DNA of 18,711 nucleotides from an uncultured Pseudomonas sp. (GCF_946886105.1 NZ_CAMPHV010000070.1:1-18711), one strand, 5' to 3'; shown: positions 1 to 11,707, numbered from the stretch's first letter. Notes: generated by a model not told the origin, from the sequence alone. Numbers and translations: made by a program.

Positions 1-73
1 TTGAGGCCGTTTTTAACGCAGTGTTGCCAACGCAGGTAGTTTTTCAACGGCCTGCGAGGCGACGCAACCTCCG

Positions 74-108
74 CGCCCGGGCCAGGTCAAACTGGAGTCC
101 CCCGGGCG
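74..108 (+). other. Imperfect hairpin upstream of the M14 peptidase gene
   Basis: Arms CGCCCGGG (74-81) and CCCGGGCG (101-108) are exact inverted repeats, with an inner CCAG/CTGG pair (82-85 and 92-95). There is no T-run on either side, so it does not look like an intrinsic terminator. It lies about 40 bp before the start codon and could be a leader structure, or chance pairing in GC-rich DNA. No gene is visible in positions 1-148. Confidence 0.35.
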
Positions 109-148
109 GTGTTGGCGGGACATCCCGTCTTTCACAAGGAGAGTTCCG

Positions 149-1417
149 ATGCGCCTGACTTTAGCTGCCGTCCTGCTTGGCGCAGGTCTTACCCCCACGA
201 TTGCCGCTGCTTCCCAACCGAATGGCCCTTGGCTCAACGAGCAACAACAGGTTTCGCTCGAAGGCTTTATGAGCAATGCCCAGCTGTACGACCAACTCGC
301 CGGCGTCGCCCGTCGCTCCGGCGGCGTGCTCAGCCTGGAACAGACCGGCATCAGCGGCGAGGGCCGGCCGATCTGGCTGGCGCGCCTGGGCAAACCGGAT
401 AAACCGGCGGTGATGATCATCACCCAGCAACACGGTAACGAACCCCACGGCACCGAAGCGGCCCTCGACCTGATTCGCAAATTGGCGTCGGGCGGCGCCT
501 TCTCCGAGCAGGTGCTGGCCAATCTGCAAGTGTTGTTCATTCCCCGCGTCAATCCCGACGGGACTGCGCTCGCCACCCGCGGCAATGTCGATTTCAGCGC
601 GCCGCAAACCACCGCCAGCTGCCTGCGCGCGGACGGCAGCCTGGATCCCGCCAAGCTCGACCAAGGCCTGGGCGCCAATGTCACGGCATATACGCCGGAG
701 AGCGGCCCGCGCAAATGGAGCTACGACATCAACCGCTACCACTGGCCGGATTGGAGCCAGAGCACCCAGATCCTCTGCAACCCCGGGCTGGCCGATCAGC
801 GTCATTTCGATCCGACTCGGAACCCGGTACCGGAAGCCGCGGCGGTTCGCAGCGCCTATGAGCGCTATCAACCCATGTGGATGGTCGATGTACACAACCA
901 GAACCCCGCCGTCGTACTCGACGATGCCGACCCCGAAGCCAATCGTCCCGGACGCCAGGTAACCGCCTCGATCGCCTGGCCAACCAACGCCGACGTCGCT
1001 GAAGAAGCGGTCGACCTGTCGAAGCAGATGGCCCTGGTAATGAAAAAACGCTCCATGGAAATCGGCCATATGGAGGTCACCAACTATTACTACCAGCGCC
1101 CGGACGGCAGCATTCGCCGTGGCGGCGGCGAGCCCGGCATTGCCCGCAACGCGTATGCGCTACTGGCCAGCGAGCGCTTGGCCAAGGGTGCCGAAGGACC
1201 TTTGGGCGGCAGCATCCTGATGGAAATAACCGGGCTCAACAGCCGCGGGCAAAAATCCATCGGCATGCTGCGCAACAACGTCAGGGAGATGCTCGAAGCA
1301 CTGCTCGTGGCCAGCGCCGACGGCAGCCTGCTGACTGAGGATCCGGCCGAAGCGGAGCACTTGCTGCGCCCGGGCCAGGAAGTCGACGAGCCCTTGGACA
1401 ATCCCCACGACGAGTAG
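149..1417 (+). CDS. Exported M14-family zinc carboxypeptidase
   Basis: The protein (422 aa) is a zinc metallocarboxypeptidase of family M14, expected to cleave C-terminal residues or peptidoglycan-type peptides. The substrate cannot be read from sequence. Residues 1-21 form a signal peptide (Arg2, hydrophobic core, Ala-rich end near IAAA-S), so it probably acts in the periplasm. The zinc site is HGNE (H95, E98) plus H249 in the DVHN stretch. The RVNPDG segment (R133-G138), DINRY (193-197) and E359 in LMEITG fit the family's substrate-binding and catalytic positions. C158 and C210 are the only cysteines in the mature part and could form a disulfide. The start is supported by AAGGAG at 136-141, 7 bp upstream. 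The gene stands alone, convergent with ftnA. The last 35 or so residues are acidic and low-complexity. The family call is firm and the specificity unknown. Confidence 0.85.
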   Translation: MRLTLAAVLLGAGLTPTIAAASQPNGPWLNEQQQVSLEGFMSNAQLYDQLAGVARRSGGVLSLEQTGISGEGRPIWLARLGKPDKPAVMIITQQHGNEPHGTEAALDLIRKLASGGAFSEQVLANLQVLFIPRVNPDGTALATRGNVDFSAPQTTASCLRADGSLDPAKLDQGLGANVTAYTPESGPRKWSYDINRYHWPDWSQSTQILCNPGLADQRHFDPTRNPVPEAAAVRSAYERYQPMWMVDVHNQNPAVVLDDADPEANRPGRQVTASIAWPTNADVAEEAVDLSKQMALVMKKRSMEIGHMEVTNYYYQRPDGSIRRGGGEPGIARNAYALLASERLAKGAEGPLGGSILMEITGLNSRGQKSIGMLRNNVREMLEALLVASADGSLLTEDPAEAEHLLRPGQEVDEPLDNPHDE

Positions 1418-1426
1418 CGAGAAACC

Positions 1427-1456
1427 AAAAAGCCCCGAATGGTTCGGGGCTTTTTT
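1427..1456. terminator. Bidirectional intrinsic terminator between the peptidase gene and ftnA
   Basis: The stem AAAAAGCCCCGAA / TTCGGGGCTTTTT has a 3-nt loop (TGG) and is flanked by A- and T-runs. It therefore has a U-tract in both directions and can end the + strand peptidase transcript and the - strand ftnA transcript. Confidence 0.92.
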
Positions 1457-1476
1457 CGTTCGTATCAGCAGGGGTC

Positions 1477-1941
1477 TTACATCTGCGTTTGCAGATAATT
1501 CTCCAAACCCATTTTGTCGATCAACCCCAACTGGATTTCCAGCCAATAGGCATGATCCTCTTCGGTGTCCTTGAGCTGAACCAGCAGGATGTCGCGGGTC
1601 TGGTAATCCTGGTGCTGCTCGCACAGGGCAATGCCTTTGCTCAGCGCCGCGCGCACGTGATACTCCAGCGCCAGGTCGAGCTTGAGCATTTCCGGCACCG
1701 TTTGACCGAAGACGAACGCATCCGGAACCATATCCGGCGTGCCTTCGAGAAACAGGATGCGCTTGAGGATGGCGTCGGCGTGCTGGGTTTCCTCTTCCAT
1801 TTCATGGTTGATCCGCTCATAGAGCTTGCCGAAGCCCCAATCCTCGTACAGACGCGAATGCACGAAATACTGATCGCGCGCCGCCAGCTCGCCTTTGAGC
1901 AGCATCTTCAGATAATCGATGACTTCTATATGGCCTTTCAT
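1477..1941 (-). CDS. ftnA: Non-haem bacterial ferritin (FtnA, often annotated bacterioferritin BfrA)
   Basis: This 154-aa ferritin-like four-helix protein should assemble into a 24-mer cage that oxidises and stores iron in the cytoplasm. The di-iron ferroxidase ligands are visible: E18, E51, H54, a Glu near 93, E127 and H130, plus Y25. The bacterioferritin haem ligand Met52 is Thr here (E51-T52-Q53-H54). P. aeruginosa PA4235 shares this feature and was reclassified from bacterioferritin to FtnA on structural grounds. The product is therefore probably haem-free despite its bacterioferritin-like sequence. It lies directly downstream of katG on the same strand, with a terminator-like hairpin between them. 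In P. aeruginosa the equivalent neighbour is katA, and the ferritin supports catalase activity, presumably by supplying iron. Confidence 0.93.
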   Translation of the reverse strand: MKGHIEVIDYLKMLLKGELAARDQYFVHSRLYEDWGFGKLYERINHEMEEETQHADAILKRILFLEGTPDMVPDAFVFGQTVPEMLKLDLALEYHVRAALSKGIALCEQHQDYQTRDILLVQLKDTEEDHAYWLEIQLGLIDKMGLENYLQTQM

Positions 1942-2003
1942 GCCGGAATCCTTACTACCTACTGCGGGACTCTCGAATGCTCCGCGCCCCGCCCTTCCGG
2001 GTC

Positions 2004-2043
2004 AAGCGAAAAGCGCAACGCCTCCGTGAGCAGGAGGCGCTGC
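2004..2043 (-). terminator. Intrinsic terminator after katG
   Basis: Read on the minus strand, an 11-bp stem with one G-U pair (arms 2033-2043 and 2015-2025), a 7-nt loop and then GCTTTTCGCTT form a plausible Rho-independent terminator between katG and ftnA. The next bases on the same strand are TTGACC (2005-2000), a possible -35 box for ftnA. The matching -10 is poor (AGCATT or GAGCAT at about 1976-1982), so the ftnA promoter is not settled. Confidence 0.7.
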
Positions 2044-2071
2044 GAGAGCTGTCGATATCCCCGGACAGGAA

Positions 2072-4755
<2,684 letters not shown>

Positions 4756-4756
4756 A

Positions 4757-4788
4757 TAAAAACAAAAAACCGGGCCTAGGCCCGGTTT
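4757..4788 (-). terminator. Intrinsic terminator of the alpha operon (after rplQ)
   Basis: On the minus strand, AAACCGGGC - CTAG - GCCCGGTTT (arms 4788-4780 and 4775-4767) is followed by a long T-rich tail (4769-4757). It lies 19 bp after the rplQ stop codon and closes the ribosomal-protein cluster. Confidence 0.93.
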
Positions 4789-4806
4789 CTTATACAACCT
4801 ACAACT

Positions 4807-5193
4807 TTACTCGGCGTCTACAGCTGCACCGGCGACCGGACGGTCAACCAGCTCAACATAAGCCATCGGAGCATTGTCGCCAGTGCGGAAGCCGCACTTG
4901 AGGATACGCAGGTAGCCGCCCTGACGGGTGGCGTAACGCTTGCCCAGGTCGTTGAACAACTTACCGACGATAGCTTTCGAACGAGTACGGTCGAAGGCCA
5001 GACGACGGTTGGCAACGCTGTCTTCTTTAGCCAGAGTGATCAGCGGCTCGGCAACGCGACGCAGCTCTTTGGCTTTCGGCAGAGTAGTTTTGATCAGCTC
5101 ATGCTCGAACAGCGATACCGCCATGTTCTGGAACATGGCCTTGCGGTGTGCGCTGGTGCGGCTGAGGTGACGGCCACTTTTACGATGACGCAT
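4807..5193 (-). CDS. rplQ: 50S ribosomal protein L17
   Basis: L17 (128 aa) is a large-subunit protein near the peptide exit side of the ribosome. The N-terminus [20 protein letters not shown] and the following basic helix are diagnostic. The C-terminal 100 or so residues, with [11 protein letters not shown], match the full-length family. It is the last gene of the alpha operon, 42 bp after rpoA, with AAGGAA upstream of its ATG, and is followed by a strong terminator. Confidence 0.98.
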   Translation of the reverse strand: MRHRKSGRHLSRTSAHRKAMFQNMAVSLFEHELIKTTLPKAKELRRVAEPLITLAKEDSVANRRLAFDRTRSKAIVGKLFNDLGKRYATRQGGYLRILKCGFRTGDNAPMAYVELVDRPVAGAAVDAE

Positions 5194-5235
5194 GGTTCAA
5201 TTCCTTACCAAACTCACGTTCGGTGATGATGACGA

Positions 5236-6237
5236 TCAGGCAGTCGCCTTGTCGTCTTTCTTCAGACTTGCCGGCGGCCAGTTGTCGAGGCGCATACCGA
5301 GGGACAGACCGCGAGAAGCCAGAACATCCTTGATTTCGGTCAGGGATTTCTTGCCCAGGTTCGGCGTTTTCAACAGTTCTACTTCGGTGCGCTGAATCAG
5401 ATCGCCGATGTAGTAAATGTTCTCTGCCTTGAGGCAGTTGGCCGAACGTACGGTCAGCTCCAGGTCATCAACCGGACGCAGCAGGATCGGATCGATCTCG
5501 TCTTCCTGCTCGACTACCACTGGCTCACTGTCGCCTTTGAGGTCGACGAACGCAGCCAACTGCTGTTGCAGAATGGTTGCGGCACGACGGATAGCCTCTT
5601 CAGGATCCAGGGTACCGTTGGTTTCCAGGTCGATAACCAGCTTGTCCAGGTTGGTACGCTGCTCGACGCGAGCGTTTTCAACCACGTAAGACACGCGACG
5701 CACCGGGCTGAACGAGGAATCGAGCTGCAAGCGACCAATGCTGCGGCTTTCATCTTCATCGCTCTGACGGGAGTCAGCTGGCTCATAGCCGCGACCACGA
5801 GCTACAGTGAGCTTCATGTTCAGCGCGCCATTGGAGGCCAGATTCGCGATCACGTGGTCGCCGTTAACGATTTCAACATCGTGATCCAGCTGAATATCGG
5901 CAGCGGTAACTACACCCGAGCCCTTCTTCACCAGGTTCAGCGTCACTTCGTCGCGACCGTGCAATTTAATAGCCAGGCCTTTCAGGTTGAGCAGGATTTC
6001 AATGACGTCTTCCTGAACACCTTCGATGGCGCTGTACTCGTGGAGTACACCGTCAATCTCGGCCTCGACTACTGCACAGCCAGGCATGGAGGACAACAGG
6101 ATGCGGCGCAGCGCGTTGCCCAGGGTATGGCCAAAGCCACGCTCGAGAGGCTCGAGGGTGATCTTGGCGCGGGTCGAACTGACCACCTGCACATCAATGT
6201 GACGGGGGGTCAGGAACTCATTTACCGAAATCTGCAT
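5236..6237 (-). CDS. rpoA: RNA polymerase alpha subunit
   Basis: RpoA (333 aa) dimerises to start assembly of RNA polymerase and contacts activators and promoter UP elements. The N-terminal domain (about 1-235) contains the dimer motif around [17 protein letters not shown] (37-53). A linker leads to the C-terminal domain (about 250-320) with helix-hairpin-helix elements. R264 in [12 protein letters not shown] corresponds to E. coli R265, the key DNA- and activator-contact residue. The gene sits between rpsD (22-bp gap) and rplQ, as in most proteobacteria, so polymerase and ribosome synthesis are co-transcribed. All expected parts are intact. Confidence 0.99.
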   Translation of the reverse strand: MQISVNEFLTPRHIDVQVVSSTRAKITLEPLERGFGHTLGNALRRILLSSMPGCAVVEAEIDGVLHEYSAIEGVQEDVIEILLNLKGLAIKLHGRDEVTLNLVKKGSGVVTAADIQLDHDVEIVNGDHVIANLASNGALNMKLTVARGRGYEPADSRQSDEDESRSIGRLQLDSSFSPVRRVSYVVENARVEQRTNLDKLVIDLETNGTLDPEEAIRRAATILQQQLAAFVDLKGDSEPVVVEQEDEIDPILLRPVDDLELTVRSANCLKAENIYYIGDLIQRTEVELLKTPNLGKKSLTEIKDVLASRGLSLGMRLDNWPPASLKKDDKATA

Positions 6238-6259
6238 GGATGCACCTATTTTCTAGCCC

Positions 6260-6880
6260 TTACTTGGAGTAGAGCTCGACAATCAGGCTTTCGTTGATGT
6301 CGGCGGAGAGATCACTGCGAACCGGTACGGCTTTGAATACGCCGGACTTCTTCTCAGTGTCTACATCTACCCATTCAACGCGGCCACGCTGGGCACACAG
6401 CTCAAGAGCTTGAACAATGCGCAGCTGATTCTTCGATTTCTCGCGTACTGCAACAACGTCGCCAGCTTTAACCTGGTAGGACGGCACGTTTACAGTCTTA
6501 CCGTTAACGCTGATCGCTTTGTGCGAAACCAGCTGACGGGATTCGGCGCGGGTAGCACCGTAGCCCATGCGATAAACCACGTTATCCAGACGGCATTCGA
6601 GCAGTTGCAGCAGGTTCTCACCAGTAGCGCCTTTCTTACCGGCCGCTTCTTTGTAATAACCGCTGAATTGACGCTCAAGCACACCGTAGATACGACGAAC
6701 TTTTTGCTTCTCACGCAGCTGGGTGCCGTAGTCGGACTGACGGCCACGGCGCTGGCCGTGGATACCTGGGGCTGCTTCGATGTTGCACTTCGATTCCAGC
6801 GCGCGAACGCCGCTTTTCAGGAAAAGATCTGTGCCTTCACGACGAGACAGTTTGCATTTGGGACCAATGTAACGAGCCAT
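6260..6880 (-). CDS. rpsD: 30S ribosomal protein S4
   Basis: S4 (206 aa) is a primary 16S rRNA binder that nucleates the 30S body and, in E. coli, represses the alpha operon by binding its leader. The N-terminus [20 protein letters not shown] is characteristic. Only C9 and C32 remain of the zinc-site cysteines, so this is the zinc-free form. The S4 RNA-binding domain starts near residue 97 ([12 protein letters not shown]). Position 17 bp after rpsK fits the operon. Confidence 0.99.
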   Translation of the reverse strand: MARYIGPKCKLSRREGTDLFLKSGVRALESKCNIEAAPGIHGQRRGRQSDYGTQLREKQKVRRIYGVLERQFSGYYKEAAGKKGATGENLLQLLECRLDNVVYRMGYGATRAESRQLVSHKAISVNGKTVNVPSYQVKAGDVVAVREKSKNQLRIVQALELCAQRGRVEWVDVDTEKKSGVFKAVPVRSDLSADINESLIVELYSK

Positions 6881-6897
6881 TTCTCACTGTCTCCTGA

Positions 6898-7287
6898 TTA
6901 CACGCGACGCTTCTTCGAAGGACGGCACCCGTTATGCGGGATAGGCGTCACATCGGTGATGCTGGCGATCTTGTAACCGCAGCCGTTCAAAGCACGGACA
7001 GCGGACTCACGACCCGGACCGGGACCCTTGACGTTGACGTCGAGGTTCTTCAGGCCGTATTCCAGCGCAGCTTGACCAGCACGTTCTGCAGCCACCTGGG
7101 CAGCGAACGGGGTGCTTTTACGCGAGCCGCGGAAACCCGAACCACCGGAGGTAGCCCAGGACAGAGCGTTGCCCTGACGGTCAGTAATGGTCACGATTGT
7201 GTTATTGAAAGAAGCGTGGATGTGGGCGATGCCATCAACCACCGTCTTTTTGACTTTCTTACGAGTACGAGCAGCAGGTTTTGCCAT
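6898..7287 (-). CDS. rpsK: 30S ribosomal protein S11
   Basis: S11 (129 aa) sits on the 30S platform near the mRNA exit and the 3' end of 16S rRNA. Recognised by [13 protein letters not shown] (residues about 24-36), the [17 protein letters not shown] segment and the conserved basic tail [10 protein letters not shown]. Second gene of the alpha operon, 30 bp after rpsM. Full length with no irregularity. Confidence 0.99.
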   Translation of the reverse strand: MAKPAARTRKKVKKTVVDGIAHIHASFNNTIVTITDRQGNALSWATSGGSGFRGSRKSTPFAAQVAAERAGQAALEYGLKNLDVNVKGPGPGRESAVRALNGCGYKIASITDVTPIPHNGCRPSKKRRV

Positions 7288-7317
7288 GACTAGATTCCTG
7301 TCGATGCGCGAATGCGA

Positions 7318-7674
7318 TTACTTGCGGATCGGCTTACGCGGGCCCTTACGGGTACGCGCGTTGGTCTTGGTACGCTGACCGCGAACCGGCAGACCACGAC
7401 GATGACGCAGGCCGCGGTAGCAACCCAGGTCCATCAAGCGCTTGATTTTCATGTTCACTTCACGACGCAGGTCGCCTTCGGTATTCACCTTGGCAACTTC
7501 GCCACGCAGCTGCTCGATCTGCTCGTCAGAGAGATCTTTGATTTTTGCGGCCGGATTAACACCGGTAGCAGCACAGATTTTCTGTGCAGTGGTGCGACCA
7601 ACACCGAAGATGTAGGTCAGCGAGATAACAGTGTGCTTGTTATCCGGAATGTTAACGCCTGCAATACGGGCCAT
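7318..7674 (-). CDS. rpsM: 30S ribosomal protein S13
   Basis: S13 (118 aa) is a head protein of the small subunit, contacting the P-site tRNA and bridging to the 50S. It begins [14 protein letters not shown], carries the helix-two-turn-helix motif around [11 protein letters not shown] (21-31), and ends in the tRNA-reaching basic tail ([18 protein letters not shown]). It is the first gene of the alpha operon, and its start lies about 53 nt after the predicted transcription start. By analogy with E. coli, its translation start is where S4 repression would act, but no pseudoknot was established here. Confidence 0.99.
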   Translation of the reverse strand: MARIAGVNIPDNKHTVISLTYIFGVGRTTAQKICAATGVNPAAKIKDLSDEQIEQLRGEVAKVNTEGDLRREVNMKIKRLMDLGCYRGLRHRRGLPVRGQRTKTNARTRKGPRKPIRK

Positions 7675-7733
7675 TCAGTGGAACTCCAATTGACAGCTAC
7701 CTACGCCCCGGAAGCCAAGAAATAGGGCGCGAG

Positions 7734-7762
7734 ATATTAACGCTGTAGAAACAAATAATCAA
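7734..7762 (-). promoter_or_regulatory. Predicted sigma70 promoter of the alpha operon
   Basis: On the minus strand, TTGATT (7762-7757) and TAATAT (7739-7734) are separated by exactly 17 bp. The -35 box directly abuts the terminator-like stem that follows rpmJ. The predicted start near 7727 gives a leader of about 53 nt before rpsM. The leader has a possible CGCCC/GGGCG pairing (7704-7708 with 7725-7729), at the edge of the predicted start. Confidence 0.7.
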
Positions 7763-7786
7763 CCCGGCAGCGCACTAGCTGCCGGG
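7753..7786 (-). terminator. Terminator-like hairpin after rpmJ
   Basis: The minus strand reads CCCGGCAGC - TAGTGC - GCTGCCGGG (7786-7763), then TTGATTATTTG. The T-tract is interrupted, so termination may be partial. It marks the spc/alpha operon boundary. Confidence 0.7.
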
Positions 7787-7807
7787 CTTGTAACGCTTCG
7801 ATCACAC

Positions 7808-7924
7808 TCAGCCTTGGCGCTGCTTGTGACGCGGCTCTGCGCTGCAGATCACTCGCACGACACCTTCGCGGCGAATAATTTTGCAGTTACGGCACAGCTT
7901 TTTCACCGATGCACGAACTTTCAT
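7808..7924 (-). CDS. rpmJ: 50S ribosomal protein L36, zinc-binding form
   Basis: This small gene encodes 38 aa beginning [15 protein letters not shown] and ending in [11 protein letters not shown], typical of L36. C11, C14, C27 and H33 form the zinc site, so this is the C+ (zinc-dependent) paralogue. Genomes with such a form often carry a zinc-free copy elsewhere, expressed under zinc starvation. L36 binds 23S rRNA near the GTPase-associated region. It lies 28 bp after secY as the last gene of the spc operon, and is followed by a terminator-like hairpin. Confidence 0.97.
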
Positions 7925-7952
7925 CACCAACTCCTCGAACCTTATGGACACT

Positions 7953-9281
7953 TCAGCGGAGCATGCCGCTGCCGTAGCCCTTCAGGTTGGCTTTCTTCAT
8001 CAGGGATTCGTACTGGTGCGAAACGAGGTGCGATTGTACTTGCGACATAAAGTCCATCACAACCACGACCACGATCAGCAACGAAGTCCCGCCGAGATAG
8101 AACGGTACGTTGGCAGCCACCACCAGGAACTGGGGCAACAAGCATACGGCCGTCATGTACAAGGCACCGAACATGGTCAAGCGAGTCAGTACGCCATCGA
8201 TATAGCGCGCCGATTGCTCACCCGGACGGATACCCGGAATAAAGGCACCGGACTTTTTCAGGTTTTCCGCTACGTCTTTCGGGTTGAACATCAAAGCTGT
8301 ATAGAAGAAGCAGAAGAAAACGATCCCCGCACTAAACAGCAAAATATTCAACGGCTGACCAGGAGCGATTGCCTGCGAAATATCCTGCAACCAGCCCAGA
8401 CCTTCGGACTGACCAAACCAGGAACCCAGCGAAGCCGGGAATAACAGAAGGCTGCTGGCGAAAATAGCCGGGATAACCCCCGCCATGTTCACCTTCAACG
8501 GCAAGTGGCTGGTCTGCGCAGCAAAAACCTTACGGCCCTGCTGACGCTTGGCGTAGTGCACCGCGATACGACGCTGGCCACGCTCAATGAACACCACGAA
8601 ACCGATAATCGCTACTGCCAGCAAACCGATGGCGATCAGCGCGAAGATATTGATATCGCCCTGACGAGCAGACTCGAAAGACTGCCCGATCGCCGACGGC
8701 AGACCGGCTACGATGCCCGCAAAAATCAGCATCGAAATACCGTTGCCAACACCGCGCTCAGTGATCTGCTCGCCCAACCACATCATGAACATCGCGCCCG
8801 CCACAAAAGTGGTGACCGCAACGAAGTGGAAGCCGAAATCGACCGAGAACGCTACGCCCTGACTCGCCAAACCAACGGACATGCCGATGGCCTGAACGAA
8901 TGCCAGCACGAGGGTGCCGTAGCGGGTGTATTGGCTGATCTTACGACGACCAGCCTCACCTTCCTTCTTCAACTGCTCCAGCTGCGGGCTGACAGCGGTC
9001 ATGAGCTGCATGATGATCGACGCCGAAATGTACGGCATGATCCCCAACGCAAAAATACTCATCCGCTCCAGCGCGCCGCCGGAAAACATGTTGAACAAGC
9101 TAAGTATGGTCCCCTCATTTTGCCGAAACAGGTCCGCCAACCGGTCCGGGTTTATGCCTGGAACTGGGATGTGTGCGCCAATGCGATAGACGACGATCGC
9201 CATGAGCAGAAAGCGCAGACGAGCCCAGAGCTCGGATAACCCGCCATTGCTGAGCGCTGAGAGAGCACCTTGCTTAGCCAT
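7953..9281 (-). CDS. secY: Preprotein translocase channel subunit SecY
   Basis: SecY (442 aa) forms the protein-conducting pore of SecYEG in the inner membrane and works with SecA or the translating ribosome. About ten hydrophobic segments are visible, starting near residue 22. Conserved parts include the plug and TM2 region ([19 protein letters not shown]), the [16 protein letters not shown] loop, and the cytoplasmic C5 loop [19 protein letters not shown] that contacts SecA and the ribosome. The stop codon of rplO directly abuts its ATG (TAAATG), which suggests translational coupling. It is followed by rpmJ in the standard spc order. Confidence 0.99.
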
Positions 9282-9716
9282 TTATTCCTCGAACTTACCG
9301 CCAGCTGCTTCGATAGCCGCGCGCGCACCCTTGGTGGCGGCGATACCTTTAAGGGTGACCGCCTGAGTAACCTCGCCGGACAGCATGACTTTCACACGCT
9401 GGACGTTTTGGTTGATCAGGTTGGCATCCTTCAGCGACTGCAGAGTAACGATGCCGCCTTCGATCTTGTTCAGCTCGGAGGTACGCACTTCAGCGCGATC
9501 CATAGCCTTCAAGGAGACGAAGCCGAATTTGGGCAGACGACGGTGCAGAGGCTGCTGGCCGCCTTCGAAACCCGGAGCAATGGTGCCACCGGAGCGCGAG
9601 GTCTGACCCTTGTGGCCGCGGCCACCAGTCTTACCCAAACCGCTACCGATACCACGGCCCGGACGGTGCTTCTCGCGACGGGAACCCGGCGCAGGACTCA
9701 AATCGTTCAGGTACAT
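9282..9716 (-). CDS. rplO: 50S ribosomal protein L15
   Basis: L15 (144 aa) is a late-assembling large-subunit protein threaded into 23S rRNA by its glycine- and arginine-rich N-terminal half ([19 protein letters not shown], about residues 23-41). A globular C-terminal domain follows. It begins 3 bp after the rpmD stop codon, and its own stop touches the secY start. Full length. Confidence 0.98.
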   Translation of the reverse strand: MYLNDLSPAPGSRREKHRPGRGIGSGLGKTGGRGHKGQTSRSGGTIAPGFEGGQQPLHRRLPKFGFVSLKAMDRAEVRTSELNKIEGGIVTLQSLKDANLINQNVQRVKVMLSGEVTQAVTLKGIAATKGARAAIEAAGGKFEE

Positions 9717-9719
9717 GTC

Positions 9720-9899
9720 TTAACCCTCCACACGGAGAAGGTAGTAAGCCTTGTTGATCATGCCGCGATTTTCCGGGGTATCCAGAACTTCGACAGTGTG
9801 ATTGATGCGACGCAGGCCGAGACCCTTGACGCAGGCTTTGTGATTGGCCAGGCGGCCGTTCACGCTTTTGATCAGCGTGACTTTGACGGTATTAGCCAT
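9720..9899 (-). CDS. rpmD: 50S ribosomal protein L30
   Basis: A 59-aa protein starting [12 protein letters not shown] and ending [12 protein letters not shown], with the L30 signature [19 protein letters not shown] (about residues 20-38). L30 is a small beta-alpha-beta protein bound to 23S rRNA domain II. The stop is TAA at 9722-9720. It is packed between rpsE (2-bp gap) and rplO (3-bp gap), consistent with the spc operon. Confidence 0.97.
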   Translation of the reverse strand: MANTVKVTLIKSVNGRLANHKACVKGLGLRRINHTVEVLDTPENRGMINKAYYLLRVEG

Positions 9900-9901
9900 G
9901 G

Positions 9902-10402
9902 TTAGAGAATCTCCTCGACGCTCTTGCCACGCTTAGCCGCAACCGAATCCGGAGACTGCATAGCCTTCAGACCTTTGAAAGTGGCATGCACCACGTTCAC
10001 AGGGTTGGTCGAGCCGTAGCACTTGGCCAGAACGTTCTGCACACCAGCCACTTCCAACACGGCACGCATGGCGCCGCCGGCGATGATACCGGTACCTTCG
10101 GAAGCCGGCTGCATGTACACCTTGGAGGCGCCATGGGCAGACTTCATCGCGTATTGCAGAGTGGTGCCGTTCAGATCCACCTGGATCATGTTGCGACGCG
10201 CAGCTTCCATCGCTTTCTGGATGGCAGCAGGCACTTCACGAGACTTGCCGCGGCCGAAACCGACGCGGCCCTTACCATCACCCACCACGGTCAATGCGGT
10301 GAAAGTGAAGATACGGCCACCCTTTACGGTTTTGGCAACACGGTTAACCTGTACCAGCTTCTCGATATAGCCTTCGTCGCGCTTTTGGTCGTTATTTGCC
10401 AT
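9902..10402 (-). CDS. rpsE: 30S ribosomal protein S5
   Basis: S5 (166 aa) lies at the mRNA entry side and contributes to decoding accuracy. The N-terminal double-stranded-RNA-binding-like domain (about 10-75) includes the loop [12 protein letters not shown] (19-30), where spectinomycin-resistance changes map in other bacteria. The sequence here looks wild type. The C-terminal domain contains [18 protein letters not shown]. It is 3 bp after rplR. Confidence 0.99.
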   Translation of the reverse strand: MANNDQKRDEGYIEKLVQVNRVAKTVKGGRIFTFTALTVVGDGKGRVGFGRGKSREVPAAIQKAMEAARRNMIQVDLNGTTLQYAMKSAHGASKVYMQPASEGTGIIAGGAMRAVLEVAGVQNVLAKCYGSTNPVNVVHATFKGLKAMQSPDSVAAKRGKSVEEIL

Positions 10403-10405
10403 AAC

Positions 10406-10756
10406 TTAGAACTCCAGCCCGCCTTCACGAGCAGCATCAGCCAGCGCCTTGACGCGGCCGTGGTACTTGAAGCCAGAACGGTCGAATGCAACCTGAGTCA
10501 CACCAGCGGCTTTCGCACGCTCGGCAACCAGCTCGCCAACTTTCTTGGCTGCGTCGACGTTGCCGGTGGCGCCGTCACGCAATGCTTTGTCCAAGGTCGA
10601 GGCGCTGGCCAGAACCTTGCTGCCGTCGGCCGAGATGACCTGGGCATAGATGTGCTGCGAAGAGCGATACACGCAGAGACGCACGGCTTCGAGCTCGTGC
10701 ATTTTCAGGCGTGCTTTGCGAGCGCGACGCAGTCGAGTAACTTTTTTGTCGGTCAT
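10406..10756 (-). CDS. rplR: 50S ribosomal protein L18
   Basis: L18 (116 aa) binds 5S rRNA and helps place it in the central protuberance. The basic N-terminus ([11 protein letters not shown]), the [13 protein letters not shown] strand region and the C-terminal [20 protein letters not shown] are family hallmarks. It starts 10 bp after rplF and is 3 bp ahead of rpsE. No irregularity. Confidence 0.98.
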   Translation of the reverse strand: MTDKKVTRLRRARKARLKMHELEAVRLCVYRSSQHIYAQVISADGSKVLASASTLDKALRDGATGNVDAAKKVGELVAERAKAAGVTQVAFDRSGFKYHGRVKALADAAREGGLEF

Positions 10757-10766
10757 TTGCTATGCC

Positions 10767-11300
10767 CTACTTCTTCTTGGCTTCTTTACGGCGGACGACT
10801 TCGTCAGCGTAACGAACACCTTTGCCCTTGTAAGGTTCAGGACGACGGAAGTCACGAATCTCCGCAGCGACCTGACCAACCAGTTGTTTGTCGACACCCT
10901 TGATCAGGATCTCGGTCTGGTTCGGGGTTTCGGCAACCACACCTTCCGGCAACTCATAGTCGATCGGATGGGAGAAGCCGAGAGCGAGGTTCAGCACCTG
11001 ACCTTTGGCTTGAGCCTTGTAACCAACGCCAACCAGCTGCAGCTTACGCTCGAAGCCAGCGCTAACACCGATCACCATGTTGTTGACCAGCGCGCGAGTG
11101 GTACCGGCCATTGCGCGAGTCTGCTGATCGCCATTGCGAGCAGCGAAACGCAGCTCACCAGCTTCCTGCAGGACTTCAACGGACGAGTGAACGTTCAGTT
11201 CGAGAGTGCCCTTGGCACCCTTCACCGAGAGTTGCTGACCGGCGAGTTTGACTTCAACGCCAGCAGGCAACACAACGGGGTTCTTAGCAACGCGAGACAT
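10767..11300 (-). CDS. rplF: 50S ribosomal protein L6
   Basis: L6 (177 aa) is a two-domain protein with duplicated folds beside the sarcin-ricin loop and factor-binding site. The start at 11300 (MSRVAKNPV) is chosen over the longer frame to 11330, because that extension lies within the rpsH 3' end and lacks family similarity. The C-terminal [18 protein letters not shown] segment is diagnostic. The 14-bp gap from rpsH is almost entirely a run of eight G (minus strand) followed by ATAAGC, so the G-run must serve as the Shine-Dalgarno sequence. Confidence 0.98.
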   Translation of the reverse strand: MSRVAKNPVVLPAGVEVKLAGQQLSVKGAKGTLELNVHSSVEVLQEAGELRFAARNGDQQTRAMAGTTRALVNNMVIGVSAGFERKLQLVGVGYKAQAKGQVLNLALGFSHPIDYELPEGVVAETPNQTEILIKGVDKQLVGQVAAEIRDFRRPEPYKGKGVRYADEVVRRKEAKKK

Positions 11301-11314
11301 GCTTATCCCCCCCC

Positions 11315-11707
11315 TTAGAACACTGTGCAAAGCACTTCGCCGCCGACACCGGCAGCGCGCGCAGCGCGGTCCGTCATCACACCCTTGTTGGTGGAGACGA
11401 TGGATACACCGAGACCGCCACGAACTTTCGGCAGATCATCGACGGATTTGTACTGGCGAAGGCCGGGACGGCTCACGCGCTTCACTTCTTCGATAACCGG
11501 ACGGCCTTCGAAGTACTTCAGCTCGATGGACAGCTGCGGCTTTGCTTCGCCGCTGATCTGATAACCCGCAATATAACCTTCGTCTTTCAAAACTTTGGCT
11601 ACAGCCACCTTCAACGTGGAAGACGGCATGCTGACGACGGACTTTTCAGCCATCTGGGCATTACGGATACGAGTTAGCATGTCCGCTAACGGGTCCTGCA
11701 TACTCAT
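11315..11707 (-). CDS. rpsH: 30S ribosomal protein S8
   Basis: S8 (130 aa) is a primary binder of 16S rRNA helix 21 and, in E. coli, the translational repressor of the spc operon. The sequence begins [18 protein letters not shown] and ends in [26 protein letters not shown] motifs, including the conserved STNKG loop. Unlike its tightly packed neighbours it is preceded by 175 bp containing two hairpins, a predicted promoter and an mRNA leader of about 80 nt. It may therefore head its own transcription unit with rplF and the genes after it. Confidence 0.99.
   Translation of the reverse strand: MSMQDPLADMLTRIRNAQMAEKSVVSMPSSTLKVAVAKVLKDEGYIAGYQISGEAKPQLSIELKYFEGRPVIEEVKRVSRPGLRQYKSVDDLPKVRGGLGVSIVSTNKGVMTDRAARAAGVGGEVLCTVF

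Noticed and set aside
13..1069. Minus-strand ORFs 13-714 and 161-1069
   Set aside because: They are opposite-strand shadows of the M14 peptidase gene, which has a signal peptide, a zinc motif and a good ribosome-binding site. The shadow proteins have no recognisable motifs.
8505..9239. + strand ORF of 244 aa opposite secY
   Set aside because: The translation is rich in His, Arg, Asp and Gln, as expected from the reverse of membrane-protein codons, with no domain seen.
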